Positions 1 through 12,143 are shown, counted from the stretch's first letter. The stretch: 64,000 bases of DNA from Liopterus haemorrhoidalis (GCA_963971575.1 OZ020619.1:606878-670877); one strand, 5' to 3'. Translations and numbers: made by a program. The notes: generated by a model from the sequence alone, not told the origin.

Positions 1-313
1 TGTGGTTCATCAAATTTTATTTTTATAGGGATTTTGTTGAAATGGCTCTTTGTTTCAAAAACGTTACCGATATTTGTTGTTAATTGTGTCATTTTATAAG
101 TAAACTGTAAAAAGTTGAGACCTATGATTGTGTCTAATATTTTAAATTTCTACGATGATAAATTATTTCAATATAATAAATTTATTATCGTTATAGAGAA
201 TTAACGTAAGAAACAAGTTCCATCAACGTGTTATTAGCTAATTATCTTAGTTTAGATCTTTATTCTTGCGATTTATTGTGTTGATAAATTATTTTATTTT
301 ATTTGTTTTGCAG

Positions 314-3300
314 AGGGCCTGCTTTTATTCCATTCATAGACGAGCTGCCATCCCTAAACAGAAAGAGTGATGGTCCGTTCATAATGCCCGTAGTAGACAA
401 ATACAAGGATATGGGAACGGTGGTAATGGGCAAAGTCGAAGCTGGAGAATGTAAGAAAGGACAAAGTTTAATCCTGATGCCTAACAGGGTAAGTAAACTA
501 TTTTTACAAATTTTACAATATATTGGATATATATAAATTTTTATAGTTCAGTTTAAATAAAATATAAATCATGTTTAATGCCATTTATAACATTTAAATT
601 GAATTTAAATAAAGTTAACTTAGAAATAATTCAGTATAAGAGTTATGTATATTATAATTTGGGACAAAGGGAGTACTGCATATCAATTTTTTAATTGTTT
701 GTTAATTTTTTTTATGTGTTATCATTCAGACGCCTGTAACAGTGGATCAGTTATGGTCTGACGATGAAGAAGTAACAGCCATAGGACCTGGTGAAAATGT
801 GAAGATCAAGGTGAAAGGTATCGAAGAAGAGGATGTGAGTCCTGGCTTCGTCCTTTGCGACGCCAGTAACCCGATACGCACCGGACGGGTGTTCGACGCG
901 CAGCTCGTTATCCTAGAACACAAGTCCATCATTTGCGCCGGTTATTCGGCAGTTATGCACATACACTGCGCCGCCGAAGAGGTTACCGTCAAAGTAAGTC
1001 ATAATCACGATAATAGGTCTGTTCGTCGAACCATTTCTAACGGTTTACTATCGTCAGACGCAAGCACAGTGTTCGTAGGACTACGTTGAAGTAACTGCGG
1101 TTGCGTCTGACGATAATAAATCTTTAGAAATAGCTCTGTGAACAGAACCATCATCCGACTACAATTGAGGGGGCTAAAAATAAAAGGATTTAAGCACATA
1201 ATTTAAAGTTTCGAGAAAATTAGCTTCAAAGTTAATTGCTCTAGGAGATTTTTTTAGTTTTAAGATAAGTAATACAGCGAATCCCTCTCCATCTTAATGG
1301 ATATCCATCATACCCTTTTCACACTAGAACTTTAAGATCGGATGTTAAAGTGAATGTATCTTTAAACGCTAATATGAAACTATATGGCCTCGTCTAAATA
1401 CAAGCGATGTTTAAGACAGAGATCTGTGTTTTAAACTTCGTCCGCATTGCCAACTTAATTTCTATTATAAAAAAATACTCCTTGAATTTGTGCTGTCAAC
1501 ATTTTATATTATCATGAACAAGAATACTGTATTATATCGACGTTATAAGAAGTTTATACTTATTGTTATAATAAAATTATATGTGTTTAATAAAATACAG
1601 AGCTACAATAATTGAGATAAAATGTATCGACTTACATGTTAATACAGGTGTAGTATATTCTTTATTGTAGAATGAAATGAAATATCCTTATTTGTTTATA
1701 ATAATTCAAAATGTGGGTCTGCGCAGACAGTTCAAAACTGGTAATTTCATGACGGTAACTTAAGGACAAAATTACTGTAGCTGATGACAGCACCAGAGAT
1801 TTAAACATCAAGTGTGAAAGCATACCGATGTTAAGCCGTAGTTGACCAAAATATACACATCCAACCAAGTGGGGTGTAGTATACCCCAGGCTTTTCTCAT
1901 TTAATATCAATTAAAATAAGGTAAAATTTATACAGTTAGATGCTGTCAAGCCTATTGAACAATATTACAAAAAGAAAAAAATATCAAAGTAATTATTTAA
2001 TGCTTTTTTAATAATTTTTTCAATAAAAGTCAAAATCACGCCAATTTCTTTCCTAAATTGCATCATACTTCAAGTAGCGTCTCGAGTTGACTAACAACAT
2101 TGCATCTCTCGTTCACACCAACTCTCACACACAAGCTCTCTGATTGGTCTATGTATTTTGGTGGGGGAGACAATTTCTTTCTCATTTCTCAAGCAACGCT
2201 TGAATTTTGAACGTTTATTTATTTATAATTCGTTCAAAATGCGCTGTTGCCAAATATAATATAGACATATTTTTTTTGTAAATCGTGTTTTTGATTTTTT
2301 TGTCGATTAAAAATTAAATTATTGTTAAATATTAACTAATTCATAAATATTGTTAATAGATACATCATTTCCACTATTAATATACTGGGGTGTGATACAC
2401 CCCATTTGGTCAAGCTTGGGTTAAACATCGGTGAACTTTAAGTTCACTCGTCTTAAAGTTCAAGTGTGAAAAGGGTATCAGTATTGTTCTTAGGATCTTG
2501 CAGTAAAATGATTCAAACGTACTTAAATCGTTTTACCAATAACTGAAATGGCAACTTATATTTTCAAGTTCGACATAGGATGTTAGTAAAGCGAATTCTT
2601 CTTATTCCATTTATTTGTTGTGTGTGTTTTTATGTTGTTGTTAGTTTGTATTGTTGTTTTTTTGCAGGCCTTAATTTGTCTGGTGGACAAGAAGAGTGGT
2701 GATAAGAGCAAGACTAGGCCGCGGTTTGTGAAACAAGACCAGGTAGCCATCATGAGGATAGAGTGTGCGGGCGTCATCTGCCTAGAACAATTTAAACTAT
2801 TCCCACAAATGGGACGATTTACACTCAGAGATGAAAGTAAGTATAAACGGTCATTTTCCATTAACAGTATTCTCTATAGGGTAGTCGGCGGATCAGTGCA
2901 GTTGCGTCACTGGAAACGTCACATGTTTTTGTGACCTCATATTTAGTACGTTTACATTCATCCATTTAACAAATGTAAAGCCGCATTCAGAGCTTTTTAA
3001 ATTAAGAGGTTGTAGACTGTGCTTTGTTAGCTGTAACTTATGTTTCTATGCATTCTTTTTAACGTTCCATGTACCGTTCACATCTGTTATAAATTAGTAC
3101 GTTACGAATAGTCCTGCATCTGTGAATTTTGAAACCAACTATTTAGCTTCGTAAAATATTTTATATGTATTATTGTTCTAATAATTCTGTTGCCTTAGTT
3201 TTTAATTACCTAATTACCTAAATTGATCATATTTACTGTCCGTCTTTGTAATTTTGAGCAAATTTGTTAATGATGACATTATGTTAGGTTATGTAAAAGC

Positions 3301-5258
3301 ATTCGATAACTACGGTGTCGCTGATAGAATGCGATAGCCAATGTGTTTATATGTCTGTCTCATTAAAACATCTCACTAGCTATAAGTTTAGAAAATGATG
3401 CACAATCTACAACAAACAGCGTATTAAATTTGGAGGTCTGAACGGTTTCACGTCTTATTATATGACAAACTTCCTGTTGACAGTGAATAGTCCATAAGCT
3501 ATAGTGCATAAGCTATCGATTTAAGAGCTCTGAATGCGGCTTAATATTCGTACGCTGTCACTTTTATCGAAATGAAATAAAAATATAATAATAAGAACAG
3601 AATAGAAACAAATAAACTATTCTAATAGGCTAAGTAGTCCTAAAAAGGGCTGATGTGATCTAAAAAATATGATCAAAGAAAATAAAATGGAAATACGTTG
3701 AATTTAAACTAAAAAGCTATACACAATACACAATATCAAATGGAATTCTGTAAGATATCTATAAGACAATATATAACTAAACACAAAACTGCTAAATAAA
3801 CAACAAACTAAATTAAAAAGGTTTTTAGAAATTACTATAAGTTAGATATGTGAACACAAGTATCAAAACACATCAGAGCGTATTATAAAATGTCAAATTT
3901 AAACATCGTTTCATTTAGCGATACCAATACAAATGTCCCTATATTAAATAAACACTTTTAAAATTTGTAAATCTTCAAAATGAATATCAAACACAAACTA
4001 AATATGACTTCAAAAGGTATGTTTTAGTAAAATAAAAGAGTGAGAAGCAATATAGTCTATAATTCACATGCAAAAAAAAATCGATTTGGTTATTTTTTCG
4101 CCACGAGTTTGTTATTGAAGTTATGACGCAAAATGACCAACTGCGTTGATTAAACGACTGACCTATATACGTTTTGTTGACTGTATTAAAGTCACTGGAT
4201 TATACATAGTAGCGCAAGTCTTTGAAGAAGCCGACAGACCCCAGGGTTGGATTGGCAACACGGGTTGCCCTATTAAGCAAACTAAAGCAGCAATTTTTAC
4301 GTTCTTAAGTTTGCGACTGCGCTGTCACATCTCTCTTTCTCGCTCTAATTTAATAACCTCCTTTTTCAGCGGTTTGAATATTTAAGGTTAAGTTTCATTT
4401 AAATTTATATACAGTCTGTTCCAAACGGTTAAGCGGAACTAGATTTTGCAATCTAGTTACTTTCATCGTTTAAATCTTGCTTTTAGACCGTTTTGTTTAA
4501 GCTTTGTAAATCATACTTACAATAAACATTTTTTGGTTAAGGTTAATATCATTTTAAATTGTCATTTTCTTTATATTTTGATTTTTTGTGTCATTCTTAA
4601 TACAAATTTCCCATTTATTAATTTTTTTGTCATTAAAATATATAAAAAATAATAATTTAATTTTGACATGTCATTCGTTTCTATGGTTTCATTGTTGGAA
4701 TTTTAAATTGTGACATTCCAACGTGAAAAATTAAATAACCCAAGCAAGATCCCTTCTCGTGACAACCTAAAAGAACGAAATTCCCATTTAGTTCCGCCTA
4801 ACCGTTTGAAACAGACTATAAAGCAGCAATTTTTACGTTCTTAAGTTTGCGACTGCGCTGTCACATCTCTCTTTCTCGCTCTAATTTAATAACCTCCTTT
4901 GTTAGCGGTTTGAATATTTAAGGTTAAGTTTCATTTAAATTTATATATTATATCCATTTTATTAAATAAAAATTAAAAAAAATAGTTGAAATTGTACCAC
5001 AATTTTGTTATAGTGCATCTTTGATTAAAAAAATCGTGATTACAATGTTTAAAATAAAATGATTGGTAGTACTAGTTTCTTATTATTGTATTGTTGGAAT
5101 CACTGAACATCATTTGTGTTGGCGACATTTTTAGCCCCAGTATGGCCGCCGTTGCGTTACTTTGTATAATCTAGTGACTTTAGAGTGTATTTTAACAGGT
5201 GTTTTTTGTTTCAGATAAAACAATTGCCATCGGCAAAGTCCTTAAAGTTATCGAATAG
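314..5258 (+). CDS. eRF3: Peptide chain release factor eRF3 (GTPase), C-terminal part, 4 exons
   Basis: eRF3 is the cytosolic translational GTPase that works with eRF1 to end translation at stop codons. Four exons are visible: 314-488, 730-993, 2668-2836 and 5215-5258. They give 216 residues plus TAG, and all junctions are GT-AG and in phase. The last junction splits an Asn codon and yields the family ending around DENKTIAIGKVLK. The translated part covers beta-barrel domains II and III, which in this family bind eRF1. Recognisable stretches are VDKYKDMGTVV, GIEEEDVSPGF, FDAQLVILEHKSIICAGY, ALICLVDKKSG, RPRFVKQDQV and FPQMGRFTLRDE. The G domain and N-terminus lie upstream of the window. Introns of 236, 1674 and 2378 bp hold short transposons. 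The family assignment rests on continuous similarity over every exon; EF-1alpha and HBS1 are less likely because of the Phe-Asp-Ala-Gln and Cys-Ala-Gly stretches. Confidence 0.96.
1311..2477 (+). mobile_element. Inverted-repeat element family D, copy 1, with a nested element
   Basis: The ends read TACCCTTTTCACACTAGAAC and, inverted at the right, GTTCAAGTGTGAAAAGGGTA. Copies of the same family lie at 22637-23107 and 31737-32339. The copy sits in eRF3 intron 2. A second element with its own inverted ends (CCAAGTGGGGTGTAGTATAC and its inverse near 2390-2411) interrupts it from about 1855 to 2411. There is no coding sequence, so it is non-autonomous; the superfamily is not clear. Confidence 0.7.
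2977..3543. mobile_element. Inverted-repeat element family S, copy 1 (eRF3 intron 3)
   Basis: The ends are AAGCCGCATTCAGAGCT and its exact inverse AGCTCTGAATGCGGCTT. The same terminus opens another copy at the window edge (63985-64000). There is no coding sequence. Confidence 0.65.
3879..4166 (+). repeat. Dispersed repeat family P, copy 1
   Basis: A block of about 288 bp is repeated in inverse orientation at 15175-15463. It contains a conserved run around AAACGACTGACCTAT. No inverted ends or coding sequence were found. It abuts element B1. Confidence 0.55.
4187..5182. mobile_element. Inverted-repeat element family B, copy 1 (eRF3 intron 3), carrying a nested MITE
   Basis: The ends are TAAAGTCACTGGATTATAC and, inverted, GTATAATCTAGTGACTTTA. 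It lies just before the last eRF3 exon. A family A MITE is nested at 4412-4818. A 128-bp host segment is present on both sides of that MITE (4284-4411 and 4820-4947), whereas the other B copy (30179-30503) has it once. Confidence 0.65.
4412..4818 (+). mobile_element. Family A Tc1/mariner-type MITE, copy 1
   Basis: This is a roughly 407-bp element with ends CAGTCTGTTCCAAACGGTTA and its inverse, flanked by TA. The consensus interior has no open frame of note. The family is the most abundant repeat in the window. TA target duplication and CAGT-type ends point to Tc1/mariner mobilisation. Confidence 0.8.
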
Positions 5259-5565
5259 ATTACGTTAGTTAGGGTAGATTATCTAGTTTATAAGATGTTT
5301 CTACAAGTAACGACATTTTAATACAATACCGAGGGAGCGTGAGCGTGAGGGGGAGGGGGAGAGAGAGGGAGAGAGAGCCGTGTTTGAAAGCTCAAAAACG
5401 GACACGACAGCCGTCACTGGGAAGGAATAGTGCGACGAACCAGTCGCCAAGGGTGGCAGAAGATTACGCATGCGCGATGGACTGAACGAATGTTTGATGA
5501 ATGATGCGATTGAATGCGGATGTAGTCATTATATATATTTATATTTACCTTTTTTTTTCAATAAA
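5259..5565 (+). other. Probable 3' UTR of eRF3 with polyadenylation signal
   Basis: After the eRF3 stop codon there is a purine-rich tract (about 5330-5380, rich in GAGGGAG). An AATAAA hexamer follows at 5560-5565. The transcript end is inferred from the hexamer only. Confidence 0.45.
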
Positions 5566-5689
5566 AAATGTCTAGTTTTGCCAAAAATTGTTTCGAAAAA
5601 TGCTCAAATTAATTTTAACGTATTTAAAAAACTGCCACCAATTACGTACCAGAGAAATTTTTAAAATATTTTTATTTATACCATTGACA

Positions 5690-7280
5690 TCACTTCACCA
5701 CTGATGGGGTAGACTCAGCTTCCAGCAATATTTAGAACTGAGTTTATACTATAAGGTTCATCTAAATCTAATTCCACGTGGTTTTTATACAGTTCCGCAA
5801 GTCAATTTTCCCACTGACTTCAGCTGTGCAAACCAGCACAGGGATAGACTCAACCACAAGCAATACCGAGAACTGATTTTAAACTATGAAGCCTGATTTT
5901 ACGCTGATCACGTGACTTTCAAGCAGTCCGGAATTTTCATTCTGATACTGTGCAAATCAGCTCAGGGGTAGACTCAGCCACAAACAATACTGGGAACTGA
6001 AGCCGGATTTTACGCTGATCTCGTGGCTTTCATGTTGTCTAAAATTTTAACCTTCTGATACTGTGCAAATCAGTTCAGGGGTAGACTCAGCCACAAACAA
6101 TACTGAGAATTGAGTTTATACTATAAAGCCGGATTTTATGCAAATCACCTGGCTTTCAGGCAGTCCCGAAATTTTCATTCTGATACTGTGCAAATCAGTT
6201 CAGGGGTAGACTCAGTTTAGCAATACTGAGAACTGAGTTTATACTACGAAGCCGGAGTTTACGTTGATCACGTGATTTTCATGCAGTGCCGGACAATTAT
6301 TTCACTCACGGAATATTCATCTACTGTGCAAATCGGTTCAGCGGTAGACTGACCCATGAACAATACTGAGAGAGAGTTTATACTATAATAAGGCCGGATC
6401 TTACGCTGTTATGTGGCTTTCATGCAAGTCCTGGAGGTCTAATATTCAACTGACCATACTGAATTTTCATCTGTTGATACCGTGCAAATCTGTTCAGGGG
6501 TAGACTGACCCACAATCAATACTAAGTTTCTATAAGGCTGGATTTTACGATGATTACGCGGCTTTCGTGCAGTGTAGGAGGTCAATTATTCCACTGACGA
6601 TCACGGAATTTTCATTTTTCGGTACTGTGCAAATCAGATAAGGGATAGACTGAGCCTCAAACAATTAGAACTGAATTTAACTGTAATGAGGCAAAATCTC
6701 ACGACTATAACGTGGATTCCATAAGTGTCGGAGGTCAAGAATGCCGTTATTCTTAGGAATTAACAACTACATTGACAGAATTGGTCCTTTTATTCAGCAC
6801 GTGGATTTCATATAATGCCGGAGGTCAAGAAATGAAACTGTTCAACAGGAAATAAAAACATCACGTCTACCACCTGGTTATAATGTAGTTCCGGAGATCA
6901 AGAAACTGCACCACAGGTGTTGGAAATAAAAACCTCACATTTGCCACATGGCTTTAATATAGTTCCGGAGGTCAAGAAACTAATGGCGTTCGATTGACTC
7001 TAAAATAGGAAGTCACGAATCTTTTATATAATGCTGAAAGTCAAGAAACAGCTCTAGATACCAATAAAATTATAATTGATAATTTTAACCAACTTATCTG
7101 AATTAATAGGCTCATAGTATTGGTCGAAACGTCATACGGAGCTCCTGGTTCTGTAGTGTTGGAGGTTAAGTAACTGCTTTGCCCTATAAGTTTTAGCAAT
7201 TGGCAAGAATCAAATGATAGGACCAGACGAAATGTTACGTCAGACACGTATTTCATGTAGTGCCGGAGGTCAAGAAAACA
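5690..7280 (+). repeat. Degenerate tandem satellite downstream of eRF3
   Basis: From about 5690 to 6700 a unit of roughly 110-155 bp recurs, each with a form of GTGCAAATCAGTTCAGGGGT followed by AGACTCAGCC and AATACTGAGAACTGAG. From about 6730 to 7280 only a shorter part recurs (TGCCGGAGGTCAAGAAA, about every 65-135 bp). Units are diverged and vary in length, so the array looks old. There are about seven recognisable long units and seven short ones. Confidence 0.75.
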
Positions 7281-8171
7281 ACTACCCTATAGACCAGCTT
7301 GGGAAATATTCGTTAAATTAGTTTTTAAAAATGATATTCTTTTTTTGGTAAAACTAGACGTATTTTCCAAATACAAAACGGCCAAATCTTTTTATTTCAA
7401 AATTTTAAAAATATTGGAGCGTTCTGTTTGTATATATTAGCCATACAGAGGTCGGTCGAGAGGATCAGAAATTTGAGTTTTGGTCAGCTGGTCGTTTTAT
7501 ATTTGTTTCTCAATTTTTATGCTTAACCTATTTGGCGAATTATTTTACTGCTAATTATGGGAACTATCTTATCAATATTTGGTGCTGTAAAATAATGTCT
7601 TTGGAATAAAATAATTTAGTTTTTGATTTTTTTTTATTGTTTTTTTTTTATTATTATTATACTAACATCAAAATTACTCAAAACTTCCAACTATACAACG
7701 ATTTAAAATAAATTTTTTGAGTAATTTTGATTCGATATTGAATTTGAATATGAGGCTGTTGTCGACAAAAAAAATTACCTGGTATCTGCTTTTTATCATT
7801 ATGTGGTAATATTAAATTATAGAATTAATTTTGTTACTAAAATATTTAAATATTAAAGACTATAAACTAGTTATTTTACAACAAAAACAGTTAATCACAA
7901 TATCAATTATCTGGTGGTTAATCTTCACTTAAACTCTTCGGTATATCACCATGTAGACTGTAGGAATGTGACGGTTATACTGGGTGTTTACATTTTTTTA
8001 TTGTACATAGTAAATTCAATGTTAAAATTTAGTGATATCTTTTTTAATATCCATTTTAGAGTTAGTCCAAAAAATGTTCAGAATTAAACACTGCATTTGT
8101 TGTTATAATCGTTTTTTTTTTTTTCACAAAATAAACAAAAATTAATTTGACTATTTGGGACTGCTTACATA
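7281..8171. other. AT-rich intergenic stretch; one 17-bp inverted repeat
   Basis: No gene was seen. A near-perfect inverted repeat, ATCAAAATTACTCAAAA at about 7668-7684 and its inverse at about 7715-7731, could be the ends of a very short element or a hairpin. Confidence 0.4.
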
Positions 8172-8434
8172 TTGAGAACTGACAATAACTGTAACGCCTA
8201 GCGGAATATTTGGAACTTAACGGAATAGGATTTTGTTGGATTTGGCTCATTTAATTACATTGTTTTTATGTGTTAAAGTGAAGAAAACTTTAATAAAACG
8301 TCTTTAAAATCGCAACAGAAAATTAACTGCATTGTGAATTCTTGTGTATCAAATGGCAAATGTCAAAAATATCCTATTCCAATCGCCATTATGTAAGCGA
8401 CAACAGCGCCTCTATAGGTAATGTCACTTCTCAA
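8172..8434 (+). mobile_element. THAP-family P-like MITE (family K), copy 1
   Basis: This 263-bp element has ends TTGAGAACTGACA and, inverted, TGTCACTTCTCAA (one mismatch). Its interior matches the 5' part of family H, which starts a THAP zinc-finger frame. Here the ATG is changed to ACG, so it is a deletion derivative. Copy 2 is at 26070-26333 in inverse orientation. Assignment to P-type elements is inferred from the THAP remnant. Confidence 0.65.
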
Positions 8435-8474
8435 TAGATTGCCACCGAAAATAAACAAATAATACCAACATCCG

Positions 8475-8635
8475 AATTCACCCTTTAGCAAATAAAATTC
8501 ATCGATTTGCAAATCAAATTGGTCCTTTTGCAAATCAAATTCAGCCTTTTGCAAATCAAATCCACCCTTTTGAAAACCAAATTCACCCTTTTGCAAATCA
8601 AATTCACCTTTTTGCAAATCAAATTCAACCTTTTA
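8475..8635 (-). repeat. 21-bp minisatellite encoding a seven-residue repeat
   Basis: About eight units of a 21-bp sequence (form AAATTCACCCTTTTGCAAATC) are head to tail. On the minus strand one frame stays open (8363-8617) and reads a heptad of the form QKGEFDL. There is no start context, splice site or flanking exon that makes it a gene. Confidence 0.7.
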
Positions 8636-9136
8636 TAAATCGTAACATTTCTGAATTTTTTTACAAATAGCTAACAACAGGAACTCTAAAAAGAAAAAAA
8701 AACTGGAGGAAATATCAGCCTATAAAACTGTTCGTTTTCAACTGAATGTATCCAGTTCGCGGATAAAAAATCCCAGACAGGTTAGCGTTGTTCGACATAC
8801 ATCGAATCGTAATCGCAAAAGCAATGACATTCTTAGAACGGTTCTTAAAATACTCTGTAAAAAACGTTTGAGTAATTAATATAGGACACAATTATTCTTT
8901 TTAGGAAATATACCGAAAATATTCATAACAAGCGGCAAATTTATTTTACTGTGCTTAGTTAAATCTTTTGTTTATTTCTCTATAAGCAGTTCATTTTTGT
9001 AAGAAAAAACTAAGAGGGAATTTTGTTTTCAATAGTTTGCACTTTTGAAGCTGTATGTCATGTTGGTATTAAAAAATGTCACTTTTTTAATATGTCGATC
9101 CGTTTGACATATGTCATAATGAAAAATGATATCTTA

Positions 9137-9952
9137 CAGTCTGTTCCAAACGGTTAGGCGGAACTAAATGGGAATTTCGTTCTTTTAGGTTGTCACGAGA
9201 AGGGATCTTGCTTGGGTTATTTCATTTTTCATGTTGGAATGTCACAATTTAAAATTACAACAATGAAACCATGGAAACGAATGACATGTCAAAATTAAAT
9301 TATTATTTTTTATATATTTTAATGACAAAAAAATTAATAAATGGGAAATTTGTATTAAGAATGACACAAAAAATCTAAATATAAAGAAAATGACACTTTA
9401 AAATGATATTAACCTTCACCAAAAAATGTTTATTGTAAGTACAGTCTGTTTCAAACGCTTAGGCGGAACTAAATGGGAATTTCGTTCTTTTAGGTTGTCA
9501 CGACAAGGGACCTTTCTTGGGTTATTTCATTTTTCATGTTGGAATGTCAAAATTTAAAATTACAACAATGAAACCATGGAAACGAATGACCTATGTCAAA
9601 ATTAAATTATTTTTTTATATATTTTAATGACAAAAAAATAAATAAATGGGAAATTTGTATTAAGAATTACACAAAAAATCAAAATATAAAGAAAATGACA
9701 TTTAAAAATGATATTAACCTTAACCAAAAAATGTTTATTGTAAGTATGATTTACAAAGCTTAAACAAAACGGCCGAAAAGCACGATTTAAGCGATGAAAG
9801 TAACTAAATTGCAAAATCTAGTTCCGCCTAAGCGTTTGAAACAGACTGTATGATTTACAAAGCTTAAACAAAACGGTCGAAAAGCACGATTTAAACGATG
9901 AAAGTAACTAAATTGCAAAATCTAGTTCCGCCTAACCGTTTGGAACAGACTG
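9137..9952 (-). mobile_element. Family A MITE, copy 2 (outer), interrupted by copy 3
   Basis: The full family A ends are flanked by TA (9135-9136 and 9953-9954). The element is inverted relative to the copy at 4412. A second family A element (9442-9848) is inserted into its body. Confidence 0.85.
9442..9848 (-). mobile_element. Family A MITE, copy 3 (nested in copy 2)
   Basis: This complete 407-bp copy has ends CAGTCTGTTTCAAACGCTTA and its inverse, with a TA duplication (9440-9441 and 9849-9850). It lies within another member of the same family in the same orientation. Confidence 0.85.
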
Positions 9953-10219
9953 TAATTATAATGATCATAACCTTATCAACCTAAAGTCGGTTTTACAGCG
10001 TAAGGAATATTTTTAATTGACATTTAAAGTCAGTAACACACCATAAAAGTAACCAAAATAACCAGATTTAGTGTGTTCTTACAAAAGTGAACAGCTTATA
10101 CCTTAATATTGTGATGCATATTATGGTGCAGTCGTCCAAATGAATATTATGTTTAAAAATCAAAGGCGAAAACTTTACATTACTTGAGTGGACCTATGTA
10201 AAGATAAAATTTTAACGAG

Positions 10220-10523
10220 ATATAGACGGTTCACTTTTGTAAGAACAAACTAAGAGGGAATTTTGTTTTCAATAGTTTGCACCTTTGAAGCTGTATGTCA
10301 TGTTGGTATTAATAAATGTCACTTTTTTAAAATGTTGATCCATTTGAAATATGTCATATTGAAAAATGATATCTTAATTATAGTGATCATAACCTTATCA
10401 ACCTAAAGTCGGTTTTACAGCGTAAGGAATATTTTTAATTGACATTGAAAGTCAGTAACACACCATAAAAGTAACCAAAATAACCAGATATAGTTTGTTC
10501 TTACAAAAGTGAACAGCTTATAG
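10220..10523 (+). mobile_element. Inverted-repeat element family C, copy 2
   Basis: This uninterrupted copy has ends near TTCACTTTTGTAAGAACAAA and, inverted, at TACAAAAGTGAACAGCTTAT. It starts only 120 bp after copy 1, in the same orientation. Confidence 0.75.
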
Positions 10524-11187
10524 ATTATTTACATTCATGCCAATAATTGTATTCATTACTGCCGTTATTTTTATTCAAAATTTTTAAGAGTTAAAATATG
10601 TTTAAATTATATTTTTTAAAATTACGCCTATGAAAAAGGAAATTTTAAAAGACCACCAAGTGATACACTATCATATATTTTTTTGTCGACAGCAGCTGAC
10701 CGCATTGATATTTTTGGGTAAAATTCATTAGTTTTGTATATCTGAGTAGTTTGAAAGTGAAAAAATAGCATTTACTCAGGAATTGAACCCAAAGTAATAA
10801 TAAAATATCAAAACATAGAATAGATATATGGTTGAATACCTGTCTAAAATCCACATTTTTTCGCTTTAGTATCTAATTTGGACTTGTTTACTAAAAACAA
10901 CCATGGATTACTGAATGAGATATCCGAAACATAAAACGATTGAAACGTTCGAAATACATTTTTGTTACGTTTTAGAACACAAATTTATTGTCCCAGGCTA
11001 ACACATCTACAAGCGACAAGAATTTTTTATAATGCACAAAGTACTTCTGAAACAATTAAAATAATGTTTAGATTGATTTCATCAGTATTTTTTATAAAAG
11101 TTTGGCCTTCAACAAACTTTTATAGTCGGTTCAAACGGTAAAATACAGTGCAGGTAAAATGGAGTAGTTCTTCATACTCTCTAATGG
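10524..11187. other. Intergenic stretch without recognisable features
   Basis: AT-rich sequence. The frames open here are short and lack start context or similarity. I see nothing to annotate. Confidence 0.3.
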
Positions 11188-11198
11188 GTTCTCTCAAT

Positions 11199-11925
11199 CA
11201 GTGATGGGCGTTTACACGTAAACTTTAATTGTTTACGTTTACGTGTAAACTTATGTAAACAATTGGTAAACTTGTCAACAATGTAAACTTTGTAAACTGT
11301 CAAATAATGAGGTTAGTTTTAGTTATTTAATACGAATAATAGAGAGTTATGAACAAGTATATTCAGTTCAAAACAATAAATTTATTTAAAAAAATGGTGG
11401 GAAGAAATCGAAGGAATAGTTCTGAAGAACTAGGTTTTGTTTTAATTAAAGAAAATGAAAGAAAATATAGGACGTTATGCAAAATTTGCAATGAATCTTT
11501 TTGTTATTAAAAAATATAGGCTGATTTTCTTAAAGATGAACTTTAATGTGTTTTGTTATTAAAAAAATTAGGCTGAATTTTTTAAAGAAAAAAGTTTTTT
11601 ATTTTTCATATTCATATTTACTAATTTGTATGTAACACCTGTATAATAATGCAAATTCGATTTTTATTAATATGTATATTGGCTTGTCCTAATTTTATAT
11701 ACTTACTTTTTCATTTAAAATCGTTTCATTAAAATTTTATTATTTATAAAAATGCATTGAAAATGAGGTTCTGTAATTCAAAACAAGTGCGCATGTCTAA
11801 ATAATTGTTTATATTGTTTACGTTGTTTACATTGTTTATAAGAGTTTTTGTGTTTACTTTACATCAATTGTTTACGGGTCAACAATGAGGTAACTTACAT
11901 CATGTACCTTACGCGCCCATCACTG
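11199..11925 (+). mobile_element. hAT-type element family G, copy 1
   Basis: The ends are CAGTGATGGGCG and CGCCCATCACTG, followed by repeated GTAAACTT/AAGTTTAC subterminal motifs. An 11-bp direct repeat GTTCTCTCAAT flanks it (11188-11198 and 11926-11936). Copy 2 (32819-33528) has an exact 8-bp duplication, the hAT hallmark. The element carries only a short BED-finger frame, so it is non-autonomous. Confidence 0.85.
11394..11510 (+). pseudogene. BED-type zinc-finger remnant of a hAT transposase
   Basis: A 38-residue frame starts MVGRNRRNSSEELG and ends with a CKICNESF stretch before TAA. A Cys-x2-Cys pair near the start of a hAT element matches the N-terminal BED finger of hAT transposases. 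The His ligands and the catalytic domain are gone. Copy 2 at 33014-33130 has the same stop position with three changed residues, so the truncation predates both insertions. Confidence 0.5.
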
Positions 11926-12143
11926 GTTCTCTCAATGACACTGTCCTTTTCTTTCTTGGCGACGTTGCCGGTTGTAAAACGCACTGATCTGTGAAAACAC
12001 GGCATTCTACAAATGGCTATTCATATTTGTACGTAAGTTACACGAGTCTCTTATACTTTTTCCATTTAGTTTCAATGAATTAACAATAAAAGAACATAAA
12101 ATTGGACAATTTTACAACACCGCTCCCATTTGTCATTAAAGCA

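Larger units (their letters stand above)
8981..10100. mobile_element. Inverted-repeat element family C, copy 1, with two nested MITEs
   Basis: The ends are TATAAGCAGTTCATTTTTGT and the inverse of AGCTGTTCACTTTTGTAAGA. An uninterrupted copy is about 300 bp (10220-10523, and 20619-20922 inverted). Here the body is split by the 9137-9952 MITE pair. There is no coding sequence. Confidence 0.7.

Noticed and set aside
4446..4652. Recurring 68-90-codon frame starting MQSSYFHRLN (also 9602, 34740)
   Set aside because: It is a translation of the family A MITE; stops and length differ among copies.
8475..8635. CRISPR-like appearance of the short regular repeats
   Set aside because: Units are contiguous without spacers, and the window is eukaryotic.
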